DNA of 64,000 bases from Hahella sp. CCB-MM4 (GTDB taxonomy: Bacteria; Pseudomonadota; Gammaproteobacteria; Pseudomonadales; Oleiphilaceae): assembly GCF_002260525.1 (NCBI RefSeq), contig NZ_MRYI01000140.1, positions 1 through 64,000 of the forward strand. Direction: 5' to 3'. The notes under the pieces were generated by a model. The model made no database searches and was not told the origin of the DNA. It worked only from the letters and a program-made list of their open reading frames with translations. The translations under genes and the position numbers were made by a program. Every line of letters begins with the position of its first letter. Within the stretch, counting starts at the first letter, position 1. Below, piece after piece: positions 16,407 through 25,957 of the stretch.

Positions 16407-16583
16407 TTAAGCAGATAAAGAAATGTATCTACCAGAGACCAACAAACTGGAGTGAATTACTTCCTCAGTTCCTATAAAGACCTTGCCGTGTTTCCTATCC
16501 CGATGACGAATCCAGCCTAACCGGCGAAGTTTTGCTAAAACGAGCCATTTCATAAAGTTGCGCCCAGACATAGCCTTTTTCAT
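16407..16583 (-). CDS. Possible 58-residue basic protein
   Basis: ATG 16583 is preceded by AAGGAG eleven bases upstream and the frame closes at TAA (16407-16409). The product is basic (MKKAMSGRNFMKWLVLAKLR at the start, then GWIRHRDRKHGKVFIGTEEV) with a helix-turn-strand pattern reminiscent of half a winged helix. No family recognised. Support is the ribosome site and coding-like composition in an otherwise empty 700-bp gap. Confidence 0.4.
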   Translation of the reverse strand: MKKAMSGRNFMKWLVLAKLRRLGWIRHRDRKHGKVFIGTEEVIHSSLLVSGRYISLSA

Positions 16584-16903
16584 AGATATAGTCGCTCCTT
16601 ACACACCCAAAACAAATCATTACATTGGAATTTTTTAGGAGGCGATATACTCCAGTTAAAGCGATGACCTCTCAATTATGGGAAGTCATCCGACTGGGAA
16701 TAAGCGAAAAGGAACTCAATTCAATGAAGAATATTTATTTTCGCAAAAGGATGCATGCAAAGGATTCATTACCGGTCAGGATATCGGTATATCTCAACGC
16801 CAATCATCACAGCTATTACATCTTATCGATCTCATGTATCAGTGCAGTGGTCTATACATGGAGATTTGCCCTTGAATCACTACTCTACTAACCACTGCAC
16901 ACT
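16584..16903. other. Gap upstream of the orphan cydA with no supported gene
   Basis: Overlapping plus-strand frames here (for example 16625-16891) have atypical composition, no ribosome site and no recognisable motif. It presumably holds the cydA promoter. No clear FNR (TTGAT-N4-ATCAA) or ArcA site was found by eye. Confidence 0.4.
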
Positions 16904-18274
16904 ATGGACTACATACTACTCACTCGCATTCAGTTTGCTTTAACCGCCTGTTTTCATATTGTTTTTCCGGCGTTGTTGATCGGTTTGTCAGCCTGGTTAC
17001 TTTATTTAAATATCCGATGTATCAGGCCGGGAACGTATAAAAACATCCCCAACAGTGTCCATTTCGGACGAATCTATGATTACTGGGTACGGTGGTTTTT
17101 CCTTGTTTTCTGTATGGCTGTATTCTCCGGTGTATTACTGTCGTTGCAATTGGATACCTCAGCCGGGGGCCTGTATAGGGAAGCAGGAAATGTACTGGGA
17201 GGAATAAGAAAGGCTGAGCTGTTTGTAGGACTGATTTTTGAGGGTGGATTCATTGGCCCGATGGTGTTTGGCCGCCAGAAACTCAGCCCTCGTGCACACT
17301 TTATTTCCACATCGATTGTAACGCTCGGGATCTACCTGGGGGTATGTCTGATATTGATCCGAAACTCCTGGATGCAGACCCCCAGCGGATACATTTTTCA
17401 GAACAATGTCATGATGCTGGATAACCTCTATGAGGTTATCTTTAACCCGTCTTTCCTATTTCGCCTTCTGCACATGGTTCTCGCCGGCTGGATCAGTACT
17501 GCCTGTTTTATCGCAGGAGTCAGCGCCTTTCGACTGAAAAAACTGAATGAAGCTGAGGCCTCTGGCAATATCCGGCTATGCGTTAAGGTGATCCTTGTTA
17601 CATCGGTGCTTCAGTTGGTATCCGGAGATCTTCACGGACTGAATATCAAAAAATATCAACCCGCCAAACTTGCTGCCATTGAAGCCGTATGGCATACCGG
17701 GAAACAAGTTCCCTTTACCTTGTTCGCAATTCCGGATGCGACGACTGAACGTAATAACTTCGCGATCGAAGTTCCTTATCTGGCCAGTGTGTTGCTAACA
17801 CATTCTCCCGAGGGCCAGATTCAGGGCCTAAGCGACTTCCCTGTCCAGCACAGACCTCCCGTTCTGCCAGTGTTCTATGCTTTCAGAGTGATGCTTGCGC
17901 TTGGTTTCCTGATTCTGTCGTTGGGTATATGGGGATGCTATTCCCTCTGGAAATCATCTCATTTTTCCTCCCGGTTCCTCACCTGCGCGGTGTACCTGAC
18001 TCCAGCCGGATTGATCGCTACTATTTCAGGATGGTGTGTGGCTGAAGTAGGGAGACAACCCTGGACGATTTACGGTCTGCTCAAAACCAGTCACGCAGTA
18101 AAGAATTATGGAAGCAATGAAACGCTCATATCCCTGGCGGCTTTCTGCCTGATCTCCGTTTTCCTTGGCAGTGTTTTCATCTACTTTTCCCGCAGGCTGT
18201 TAACTTCTAGTTCAATCAGTCTTCAAAATATGACAGAGAGTTGTCTTATTTGTGCAAAGGCCTCTCAGGCGTAG
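16904..18274 (+). CDS. Cytochrome bd-type quinol oxidase subunit I, orphan
   Basis: 456 residues, about nine membrane segments. Key residues of CydA are kept: haem b595 ligand His18 (FHIVFP), the E-x8-E pair of the proton path (AELFVGLIFEGG, equivalent to E99/E107 in E. coli), haem b558 ligand His in FRLLHMVLAG, Lys/Glu of the quinol loop (KLAAIEAVWHTG), FRVML with the Met ligand, and GRQPW. The quinol loop is short, as in the CIO-type oxidases. The protein normally pairs with CydB, but no subunit II gene is within at least 10 kb either side. There is no clear Shine-Dalgarno sequence before ATG 16904. It may pair with a distant CydB or act with another CydA, as in CydAA'-type complexes. Confidence 0.85.
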   Translation: MDYILLTRIQFALTACFHIVFPALLIGLSAWLLYLNIRCIRPGTYKNIPNSVHFGRIYDYWVRWFFLVFCMAVFSGVLLSLQLDTSAGGLYREAGNVLGGIRKAELFVGLIFEGGFIGPMVFGRQKLSPRAHFISTSIVTLGIYLGVCLILIRNSWMQTPSGYIFQNNVMMLDNLYEVIFNPSFLFRLLHMVLAGWISTACFIAGVSAFRLKKLNEAEASGNIRLCVKVILVTSVLQLVSGDLHGLNIKKYQPAKLAAIEAVWHTGKQVPFTLFAIPDATTERNNFAIEVPYLASVLLTHSPEGQIQGLSDFPVQHRPPVLPVFYAFRVMLALGFLILSLGIWGCYSLWKSSHFSSRFLTCAVYLTPAGLIATISGWCVAEVGRQPWTIYGLLKTSHAVKNYGSNETLISLAAFCLISVFLGSVFIYFSRRLLTSSSISLQNMTESCLICAKASQA

Positions 18275-18683
18275 AGTTAGTTAATCGTGCACTTCGAAAT
18301 CTGTCAGCAATTACCACGATACTCGGAAGTTATATAGACCGCCGCTCCGAAGTCAGTTTTTTGATCAAGCCTTAACCTGCATCACCCCAGGTTACCTAAC
18401 TTATTGACTTTTATACTTCTTCCTGATTTGAACGACTTCTGATCAAAATTTCAAACACCCAAGACGCGGACTAGTCCTTTAAGACGAGAGACAATTACTT
18501 AGTATTCGCCTAAAAATTATTTTGCTAGCTTGCCGGTTCTAAGGATCAAACCCACGTCCTGGAGGAGGACTCAAATCACTTCCTGACTTCGACCGTCTCA
18601 AAGAATAAACGCCTTTATCTGGAGCCGAACCTCTCAGTAAAGGACGTTATCGCGCATTCAGCATCAAATAAGGAGAATTAGAA
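18275..18683. other. 409-bp gap where cydB would be expected; no gene seen
   Basis: No frame resembling CydB or CydX is present on either strand. A weak inverted repeat TAACCT/AGGTTA occurs at about 18373-18396 without a T tract. The end of the gap carries AAGGAGAA as the ribosome site of the next gene. Confidence 0.5.
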
Positions 18684-20138
18684 ATGCCTAGCGATTTAAT
18701 TTCGTACGACGAATGGATGAAGCGGACCGCTGTGACGGGGAAACCCCGTAGCCGCTTACTCAAACAGCTGGACAGTCATATAAGATCGTATGAACAATCC
18801 CCCGGGGGAGGTGCAGCAAGGTGGAAGCTCAAGCAAAAGCTTGAAGAGTGGAAAAAAAGTAAAGGCGCTAACACTGAGTGGCGCAGCAGTATCCGTAACC
18901 GGCATGGTGCGGTTGAAGAACTCTCTAAGAGACTGGCCGGTCAGGGACCGGAACTCCAGGATCTCAAAAAACAATATCGTCAGGATCTGGATCATGCCCG
19001 ATTGGGTGCAGTTTATCTTTGGTCCCACACCCACATTCACGACACAGTATTCAGTGCTTTCACCTCCGGAGCGATCAATATCGCCTCTGCCGGTATGCGT
19101 ATGCATTCTGAAATCCTGACCAAATCCGGCCATACCGCTGCCGCTCAGAACCTGACATCAAAGCGTATCAACATGGGATACGTTATGTTACCGGGCGAAA
19201 AAGTGATTCAGGCAGTGGAAGGATCCGGCTATCTGGCCGAATCCGGAAGCAGCCAGAATGTATTCTTTAAGGCAATGCATTGGATTGGTGACTACATCAG
19301 CAAGCTTATTGATGCACTGAAAGCCAAGTTCAGTGACAAAGTAGCGCTATCTGCAACGGCCATCAAAACAGCCGTTAAAGCTATCGTGTGGAAATTTGCG
19401 GCATCCGCCGGTCCCTACCTTTCAGGCAGCCTGGATGTGTTCAAGGGGCTGGTCAACGGTACCGATGCGGCAGTGACAGCTGTCACCACCTGGTGGCGTG
19501 GGCGTGGCGTGAATATTCTGGAAGGACATCCTCAGGTTATCTGCGACTCTCTGCGTACTCAAATGTGCAAAGGTATCGGTGCCGGTCTTTATGAGGTTTT
19601 AAAGGGGGCCTTTTCCGCATCAACCTTCATCATTGGAGGTATCAGCGGTGCCGCCATGAACCTGGTGTTCACTCTCCTTGAAACTGTCACGCTCTTTATC
19701 CTGCGCTTGCGCGAAGTGGCCCACATACGGCACTTCTGTAAGGAGGCCAGAGCTCATTGGGCTGTCTATGTCGGTTCCGGCAAAACCCGCGGAGTGCATC
19801 AGAACCCCATCCGCTTCAAGGACTGGTTTGAAAGCTATGCGGACAAGTCTCCACTGATCCCTGCCCTCACCCTGAACACGGGAATCTGCGGAGACAAAAT
19901 GCATTTCCTTGATATGTTCCGAAGCAACGGATACGTCATCTCCCAATACGAATTCGACCGCGGCGTGAAATATGTAGACACATTAAAAACCTTCTCCGCC
20001 GAATATATTGGCAAGCAGAGCTACCTGTTTCACTCCAGCGACAAGATGGTGAACGGCTTACTTGATGCAGCCAAGAAGTTCGATAACGGCGAGCACGGAA
20101 AATTCCGCGAAGTGTTCTTGAAAGTGACAAACGCCTGA
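18684..20138 (+). CDS. Large protein of unknown function with central hydrophobic glycine-rich segments
   Basis: 484 residues; ATG 18684 follows AAGGAG. Not recognised. The N-terminal 90 residues are helical and basic, with regularly spaced Trp/Lys (RSRLLKQLDSHIRSYEQSPGG; KQKLEEWKKSKGANTEWRSS; RNRHGAVEELSKRL). Middle parts (about 220-350) contain amphipathic and small-residue-rich helices (IIGGISGAAMNLVFTLLETV) that could insert into membranes; the C-terminal 120 residues are soluble-looking. There is no signal peptide. The layout (targeting-like N-terminus, membrane-active middle, no secretion signal) would suit a secreted effector or pore-former, but no catalytic motif or immunity gene is evident and no secretion genes are near. 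A strong terminator follows. Confidence 0.7.
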   Translation: MPSDLISYDEWMKRTAVTGKPRSRLLKQLDSHIRSYEQSPGGGAARWKLKQKLEEWKKSKGANTEWRSSIRNRHGAVEELSKRLAGQGPELQDLKKQYRQDLDHARLGAVYLWSHTHIHDTVFSAFTSGAINIASAGMRMHSEILTKSGHTAAAQNLTSKRINMGYVMLPGEKVIQAVEGSGYLAESGSSQNVFFKAMHWIGDYISKLIDALKAKFSDKVALSATAIKTAVKAIVWKFAASAGPYLSGSLDVFKGLVNGTDAAVTAVTTWWRGRGVNILEGHPQVICDSLRTQMCKGIGAGLYEVLKGAFSASTFIIGGISGAAMNLVFTLLETVTLFILRLREVAHIRHFCKEARAHWAVYVGSGKTRGVHQNPIRFKDWFESYADKSPLIPALTLNTGICGDKMHFLDMFRSNGYVISQYEFDRGVKYVDTLKTFSAEYIGKQSYLFHSSDKMVNGLLDAAKKFDNGEHGKFREVFLKVTNA

Positions 20139-20173
20139 GGCTTTCTATTCCAAAGGCAGTTTCTTTTAACTCC

Positions 20174-20200
20174 AAAGCCAGTCTCCGGACTGGCTTTGTC
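20174..20200. terminator. Bidirectional terminator
   Basis: Perfect 10-bp stem AAAGCCAGTC (20174-20183) / GACTGGCTTT (20188-20197) with loop TCCG, between convergent genes at 20138 and 20252. Confidence 0.85.
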
Positions 20201-20251
20201 CCCCCCTTTCCCCTTTCACAAGCCGAATGCTATCCGAATGGTAGCCGAATG

Positions 20252-21121
20252 CTACCCGCGCTTCTCACGGGAGTTTGGGTCATATCCCGGATCAACTCCC
20301 CTATCTTTGCTGTCCCGATCTCTTCCTCTGACGACTGTCTCCATTGTCTCTACCAGACGCTGCAGAATGCGATACACCACCGTTACTGAGAATCCACTCA
20401 ACATTGCAAGAGCAGGTTTCCCGAACTCCGCCATACTTCCTTGATTGAAGATCGTGCTTGGCAGGAGTTCCACAATGATAATACCGGCTATCATGCCCAG
20501 AATAATCCGAGTCCAATAATCGGAATCAAAGCGCGGATCATAGGTGGCTTTTGCTATATAACTATTAGCCTGAAATAGAGCAAAGAATGAGGCTCCCAGG
20601 CCCGCGCAAGAAAGAATAAAAACCTGATTGAGCACCAGAACTCTTCCCTCTGACGCAAGCAGACCCGCATTGAGTTCTGTCAGATTGACAGAGCCGCTCA
20701 TGGATACCCCCAACAGAGTTAATAAAAAGAAAATAGCAATAACGGTCAGCCGCCGGATCAACGGAACCGGTCCGAGTATGTAGGTCCAGCTACGCTCGTT
20801 ATCCTCTGATTCAAGCATCAGTATTGCTTTGGGTGTTGAAGGAGATACTACTTTGGACAACGCCAGATGGATATTGACGAGCTCTTCTACCTGAGTTTCA
20901 GAGACCGCTTTCTTTTGATCAGTGGCCAGAGCCAAACGGGCGACCAATGCGCATTCCACACTCAGTCCGTTGGCAAGAATATACTTTGCCATCGCCTGAC
21001 ACTCCTGGATGAGCTGGTCAATCAATGGATGATCTTGGGATGGATGATCTTGGGGGGGAACCCCCAGGCTGCTTTCAATATCGGAACTGATGACTGGGAA
21101 TTCTTTCTGAAGGCTGGACAT
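20252..21121 (-). CDS. Integral membrane protein of unknown function
   Basis: 289 residues from ATG 21121 (AAGGA site upstream); an upstream in-frame start at 21181 lacks one. A soluble N-terminal 120 residues contains a duplicated QDHP tetrapeptide from a 15-bp DNA repeat (about 21031-21060). Four hydrophobic segments follow (near 125-150, 165-195, 215-235 and 245-260 of the short form), and the tail is very charged (RGRDRDSKDRGVD). No family recognised. The architecture (cytosolic head, four-helix membrane part) suggests a membrane-anchored adaptor rather than a transporter. Confidence 0.65.
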   Translation of the reverse strand: MSSLQKEFPVISSDIESSLGVPPQDHPSQDHPLIDQLIQECQAMAKYILANGLSVECALVARLALATDQKKAVSETQVEELVNIHLALSKVVSPSTPKAILMLESEDNERSWTYILGPVPLIRRLTVIAIFFLLTLLGVSMSGSVNLTELNAGLLASEGRVLVLNQVFILSCAGLGASFFALFQANSYIAKATYDPRFDSDYWTRIILGMIAGIIIVELLPSTIFNQGSMAEFGKPALAMLSGFSVTVVYRILQRLVETMETVVRGRDRDSKDRGVDPGYDPNSREKRG

Positions 21122-21717
21122 AATAAGTATTCCTTTATAGTCAGGATATTCCCTGAGCCTATGAAAACCGGCCAAACTCAATGGATTGCCGCTTTCCCAT
21201 AGTCTTCAGAAATCCTCGAATTCTCACCAAGGATTGGATTGTCGAAGATCCATTTGGTTTTGGCAGGAAAATCCCGTTGTGTCACTGATATCCCTGCCCA
21301 TTTTCCAACTCGTCCACTATTTACAAGATCTGTACTTCATTCTCTTAAAGTATTTCACGCTACGTGCGAGATTCCAGGAGGTCTTGATAGTTATTTGTTT
21401 TTCCGGGAAATGTAAGTTTTCAATCTGCAACTTTTCTATGAAGAAGCGTTATCGGTGATTGAAACGTAACGTTATCGACTGCGCCTTGCAATTTGTGCGG
21501 ATTTCCACCCAATTCGGTTTGCCAGGGAGGCGGTATTCCACACATAAGAATGATGACTTGCAACATCCTCAACCTGTAATGGTCTGAATTTATGAAGAAA
21601 TAGGACGACTTACGACTTTGGTCTAACTCTTGCTGATGAAATAGAAAGAGGTTGTGGGATGTCGCCAGATGTCATCCCGCAGAATGATTAACAAAAATAA
21701 GATTCCGGGAGCGTTAG
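21122..21717. other. 596-bp divergent gap upstream of the chemoreceptor
   Basis: No supported gene. A 6-bp inverted repeat GGGATG (21656-21661) / CATCCC (21673-21678) lies 40 bp before the chemoreceptor start and could be an operator or leader hairpin. No clear flagellar sigma-28 promoter (TAAA-N15-GCCGATAA) was found by eye. Confidence 0.4.
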
Positions 21718-23697
21718 ATGTCCAGCATAGAAAGAAAACTGGGAATTGCAGGTAAAGTATTGTCTGCCCCCATTGCTGTTCTGCTGCTATTTGCTTTGGT
21801 GATCGTTCTCGCCGTCAAGCAATTGGATCATCTGGATGCCAATATCAAAAAGGTCGCCACCGACCTGGCACCAGACACAGCCATAGCCACTCAGACACTG
21901 GTCAATATTTATCGAATGAGGCTATTGGTCAACGACTATCTCAGAACCGGTAATGAAGAACTGGTGCCAGAATATGAAAACCTGCAAAAGCGCTTCATGG
22001 AGAATATTGGTAAAGCGCGTGAGACTTTCACCGAACCAGAACAGGCCAAGCTGGTGAACGACATCGAAAACGCCGCTCGTAACTATCACCAGATATTCAT
22101 GCTGGAAGTGGTCCCTGCCAACCGCAACGTCCGCACCATCAAGGAACAGGATCTCGATGTCCTCGGCCCACGCGCCACCCAGGTACTGGGAGTGTCCTTT
22201 GATATTGCTCTGGATGCAGACGAAAAACGCCTCGCCCAGGCTGTTAAACAGCTGCAGAATCAAACCATGGAGATGAGAATCAATCTTCAGCGCTACTTCA
22301 CCAACCGCGATGAAACTTCCAAAAATACCTTGTTGGAACTTCTCCAGAAACTGCAAAGAAATGGAAAAATCGTTAATCTCCGTGCTTCGTCATCCAATAC
22401 CCGGGACGACATTGCCAAGGCCGTAAACGACCTGACTCTGTTTGGAGAAAAGGTCGAAAACCTGATCGCCAGCCAGAGTGTGGTTGCAGAGGCGAAAGCC
22501 AATACACTGGATGTTCTGGGTCCTAGAATTGCGTCTCTCGCACAAGATCTTGAGTCCAGTGTTTTCAAAGCCATGGAGGACATTGCCATTCAGGCGGATG
22601 AAGCATCAGCTGCCTCCATGAAGATGATCATTGGGGCGTTTGTCATCTCGTTAGTCATCGGGTTATCGATTTCCATCCTGATGGCCCGGTTCGTCAGCCG
22701 CCCCGTAGCGCGGTCCCGGTCGGAGATGCTCAAATACCTGAAAGACATTGCCAATAACGAGGGTGTCCTCTCTACCCGACTCAGCAAAGGCCGCCCTGAC
22801 GAAGTGGGCGATTTTATCGATGCCGTCAACGAATTTCTGGAAACCCTTGAGAATGTCATCACACGTGTAGTGGAGTCATCCACGGAGCTGGCTGAGCAAT
22901 CTTCCAGGCTGGGTGAAGTGACTTTCCGTACCGAGCAGAACTCAAACGCCCAGCGGGAAAAAACCGAGCAGGTATCCGTTGCCATGCAGGAAATGGTGTC
23001 CACGTGTCAAGAGATGGCGGAAAGCACTCACCGTACAGCATCCGAGGCGTCCGAAGCTTCCAGCATTGCTGAACAGGGGCAGAAAACAGTCTCCCGCACC
23101 ATTGAAGTGGTGGCAGAACTCGTATCCCAGATTGATTCCGCGTCCGATACTGTTACTCAGTTGAAAGCCCGGTCTGATGATATCGGACGGGTGCTGGATG
23201 TCATACGAAGTGTTGCTGAGCAAACCAACCTCCTGGCGCTGAATGCTGCCATCGAGGCAGCCCGGGCAGGTGAAGCCGGACGCGGATTCGCTGTCGTCGC
23301 AGATGAAGTCCGCGGACTGGCACAGCGGGTACAGGTGTCCACCGGAGAAATTGAAAATATCGTCTACTCGCTGAGAAAGGGGTCGGATGATGCTGTTAAC
23401 GCCATGAGTGAATCCCAGAAGCGGGCTGATATCAGCCGCCAGGAAGCGGCCTCGGCCGGTGCGGCATTAACCAATGTGATAAGCGCTGTCTTTAACATTT
23501 CCGGTATGGCGACCCATATTGCCAGTGCCACGGAGGAACAGCGGGCTACCGCAGAGGAAACAACCCGGAATGTCACCCAGACCAGCGATGCAATAGAGCT
23601 CCTGGCAGATGACATCAACCTTGTTAACCAGTCGAGCCAACAGCTTGCGACCATGAGCAAGCATCTCTCTGAGGTGGTAAGTAAGTTTCATTTATAG
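21718..23697 (+). CDS. Methyl-accepting chemotaxis protein with large helical sensor domain
   Basis: 659 residues. TM1 (about 12-32), a periplasmic all-helical domain of about 265 residues resembling HBM (helical bimodular) sensors, TM2 (about 300-322, [20 protein letters not shown]), a HAMP region, then a signalling domain with the conserved hairpin tip [19 protein letters not shown] and [18 protein letters not shown] sensors bind organic acids or other small ligands through two stacked four-helix bundles. It passes signals to CheA/CheW at the inner membrane. It ends SKFHL, with no CheR-binding pentapeptide. Monogenic, with a strong terminator downstream. Ligand unknown. Confidence 0.9.
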   Translation: MSSIERKLGIAGKVLSAPIAVLLLFALVIVLAVKQLDHLDANIKKVATDLAPDTAIATQTLVNIYRMRLLVNDYLRTGNEELVPEYENLQKRFMENIGKARETFTEPEQAKLVNDIENAARNYHQIFMLEVVPANRNVRTIKEQDLDVLGPRATQVLGVSFDIALDADEKRLAQAVKQLQNQTMEMRINLQRYFTNRDETSKNTLLELLQKLQRNGKIVNLRASSSNTRDDIAKAVNDLTLFGEKVENLIASQSVVAEAKANTLDVLGPRIASLAQDLESSVFKAMEDIAIQADEASAASMKMIIGAFVISLVIGLSISILMARFVSRPVARSRSEMLKYLKDIANNEGVLSTRLSKGRPDEVGDFIDAVNEFLETLENVITRVVESSTELAEQSSRLGEVTFRTEQNSNAQREKTEQVSVAMQEMVSTCQEMAESTHRTASEASEASSIAEQGQKTVSRTIEVVAELVSQIDSASDTVTQLKARSDDIGRVLDVIRSVAEQTNLLALNAAIEAARAGEAGRGFAVVADEVRGLAQRVQVSTGEIENIVYSLRKGSDDAVNAMSESQKRADISRQEAASAGAALTNVISAVFNISGMATHIASATEEQRATAEETTRNVTQTSDAIELLADDINLVNQSSQQLATMSKHLSEVVSKFHL

Positions 23698-23745
23698 AAA
23701 AGAGCCCTATCCAGATATAGAAAAAGGCGCTGTCCCTATATAAAA

Positions 23746-23775
23746 AAGGCCCTTTCCCGATTCGGGAAGGGCCTT
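23746..23775. terminator. Strong bidirectional terminator
   Basis: AAGGCCCTTTCCCGA (23746-23760) pairs with TTCGGGAAGGGCCTT (23761-23775) apart from one bulged T. It lies between convergent genes and is preceded by two diverged copies of an A-rich repeat of about 22 bp (23698-23745). Confidence 0.85.
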
Positions 23776-23825
23776 ATGAACTGAGACAGGTTGGCGTCTC
23801 TTCTGCTGACGCCTATTCCCGCTGG

Positions 23826-25727
23826 CTAGCGCTCTTCAGCCATTTGTCCCAGGTTGACCGTCACCTCTCGGTTGCGTCCCCAGTAGCTGGTGTTGTAGCG
23901 AGCCACCAGCTGGACACCGGAATACGGTTTGAAGGCGTTCAGCATGATGTAATAAGTACCGGCATAAGGCCTGCTGTAAAAACAAGTTTCCGTCTGGGTG
24001 GTTTTGTACGGGCGACAGTGATAATTGTTCAAAGTCGGCTGGGAATTATACATGACATGCATGTCCGCATCTCCCTGACCGCCTGACATTTCAATGCGCA
24101 GATTGGTCGCTCCTGACGGTACCCGAACATAAAAGTTGGCTTTCTCATCCTGATTGCCGGAAAGGTTTCGGTACACCTGTCCATTGGACATCTCCCGGTT
24201 GGTGTTCTGGCCGCCGTCGTACCCGGCATCCAGAGTGATACCTGAATAATTGGAGAATGCGTGCAGCATAACGTAGTAACGCCCTGCCTGCGGTGCCTGA
24301 TAGTAGCAGACCTCCTCCTGGGTAGTTTTATAAGGACGGCAGTCATAGCTGCTTAATGTTGGACGGCTTCCCCTTTTGATATGCATGTCCATATCACCCG
24401 ATCCACCGGTAATCCTGAAGTACAGGTTGCGTGCTCCTGCAGGAACATCCATGACATAGTATTCTGCATTTCCCTTGCGGGCTGAGAGATTGCGGATAAC
24501 GTCTCCATCGTTCAATTCCTTATCGTCGCCGTTGTCGGGATCCGGATCAGTCGGGTCCGTTGGATCAGAAGATCCTGAGGTTCCTGAGTTATACAAAGAT
24601 CGGCCTGAACAATGCTTTGCACCGTCCTTGCTGAGCCAGAAGTAGTTACAGTCGCTGTCATAACTGTTGCGGCCGGTTTTCACCTGATAACCGGAAAGGG
24701 AGACACCGTCGAGATGATAATAGCTGCCATTATATTTCAGGCTGAAGTGCTGGTGAGGCCCGGTAGAACTGCCACCATCACACAATGCCTGTGAACGGTT
24801 GTTGGCGTAGTTGGCCAGCTTCTGATTACGGGACACACTCTGACGGTTGCTGAACTGTATGTTGTCCAGATGATAGTAGGTGGTTGACCAGCCGCCTTCA
24901 TGCAGTACTTCCACAAAACAGGACGAGTGACGAATCGCGGTACCGCCTGCTGCAGCGACCGCCCATTTGTTTGAGGTATCCGACCCCCAATAGCCGCCAT
25001 TGTTAAAATCTAGCGACGATAGCGGATAGCTTCCACTGCCCGTATAGGTGTGAGCACCACCGAAATACCAGTACTCCCCAACTGGATATGGGAGCTGAAA
25101 CATATTGGCTGGAGGCACCAGGCTCTGGGAATAAGCTGCAAATCGTCCTGTGCTTGGAGCACCATCGAATGATTGGAACTGATGATCTTCCTGAGTTTCC
25201 GGAAAAAGACGGTGGTAAACTTCCTGGAATTTGTCCAGGTCGCCATCGGTGTCATTTCTCAGCTCTGTCGAAAGCGATTGCGCAGCAAACCCTTCGCCCG
25301 CGAAAGACAGGTTACTTTGTTCCTGATCAATGGACTGATAGTAAGAGGTCGCCAGGGTTGAGGCGATGTCTTCCACCTGTTCGCTAAATCCGGATTCAGA
25401 GGACAAATCCCCCATAGGAGCCATCATGAACGCGGCTTTGTTTTGGCTGAGCAGACCGGTTTTCATTTCGATCATGGTCAACAGAACTTTAGGGCTAACG
25501 GTGGAGTAACCGGCCCAGTGGGTAATGATTTCGGCTTTGTCTGCCAGATGGGGAGCATGTTCCTGCAGGTACGCCTCCACATCAAAATTCAACATTTCCT
25601 GATAGCTGTATATAAACTGATCGTCAGATATTGGCGCGTACTGATCATCAGCGTGTGCCAGATTTAGCACTAAATTCGGCAATAGTGTCAGGGCGCAGGT
25701 GAGGATCGGCCCGATTGTTTTTTTCAT
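23826..25727 (-). CDS. Secreted LasA-like M23 metallopeptidase with two PPC domains
   Basis: 633 residues with a signal peptide (first 26) and a propeptide-like region to about residue 210. The M23 domain follows with zinc ligands H in GGAHTYTGSGSYPLSSLD (H and D), TTYYHL and GPHQHFSLK. This arrangement is that of LasA/beta-lytic peptidases, which cut glycine-rich bridges in peptidoglycan of other bacteria or elastin. After a DPTDPTDPDPD linker come two homologous pre-peptidase C-terminal (PPC) beta domains of about 95 residues with DADMHV/DMDMHI cores, usually removed on secretion. Single gene; possible role in predation or scavenging. Confidence 0.9.
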   Translation of the reverse strand: MKKTIGPILTCALTLLPNLVLNLAHADDQYAPISDDQFIYSYQEMLNFDVEAYLQEHAPHLADKAEIITHWAGYSTVSPKVLLTMIEMKTGLLSQNKAAFMMAPMGDLSSESGFSEQVEDIASTLATSYYQSIDQEQSNLSFAGEGFAAQSLSTELRNDTDGDLDKFQEVYHRLFPETQEDHQFQSFDGAPSTGRFAAYSQSLVPPANMFQLPYPVGEYWYFGGAHTYTGSGSYPLSSLDFNNGGYWGSDTSNKWAVAAAGGTAIRHSSCFVEVLHEGGWSTTYYHLDNIQFSNRQSVSRNQKLANYANNRSQALCDGGSSTGPHQHFSLKYNGSYYHLDGVSLSGYQVKTGRNSYDSDCNYFWLSKDGAKHCSGRSLYNSGTSGSSDPTDPTDPDPDNGDDKELNDGDVIRNLSARKGNAEYYVMDVPAGARNLYFRITGGSGDMDMHIKRGSRPTLSSYDCRPYKTTQEEVCYYQAPQAGRYYVMLHAFSNYSGITLDAGYDGGQNTNREMSNGQVYRNLSGNQDEKANFYVRVPSGATNLRIEMSGGQGDADMHVMYNSQPTLNNYHCRPYKTTQTETCFYSRPYAGTYYIMLNAFKPYSGVQLVARYNTSYWGRNREVTVNLGQMAEER

Positions 25728-25957
25728 TCCACATCCCTTTAAGGTTGATTAAAAAAGCTGCGATTAGTTTGTCGCATGGCAGGAATGAAAGGTATCGGGT
25801 AAATGCCCCAAGCTTTATAGACAACGGGTTATAGACGAAATGATATACAGCCTACTCCAGACTGCTGAAAGGATTAGATTGGAGGGCTTGGTTCCCAGGT
25901 AGTCTTTCACCACCTGTTCTCCTCCACCCTGCTTAACCTCCTCTGCTCGAAAAGGCC

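Noticed and set aside
16625-16891. 88-codon plus-strand frame before cydA
   Set aside because: No ribosome site, no motif, and competing overlapping frames of the same kind.
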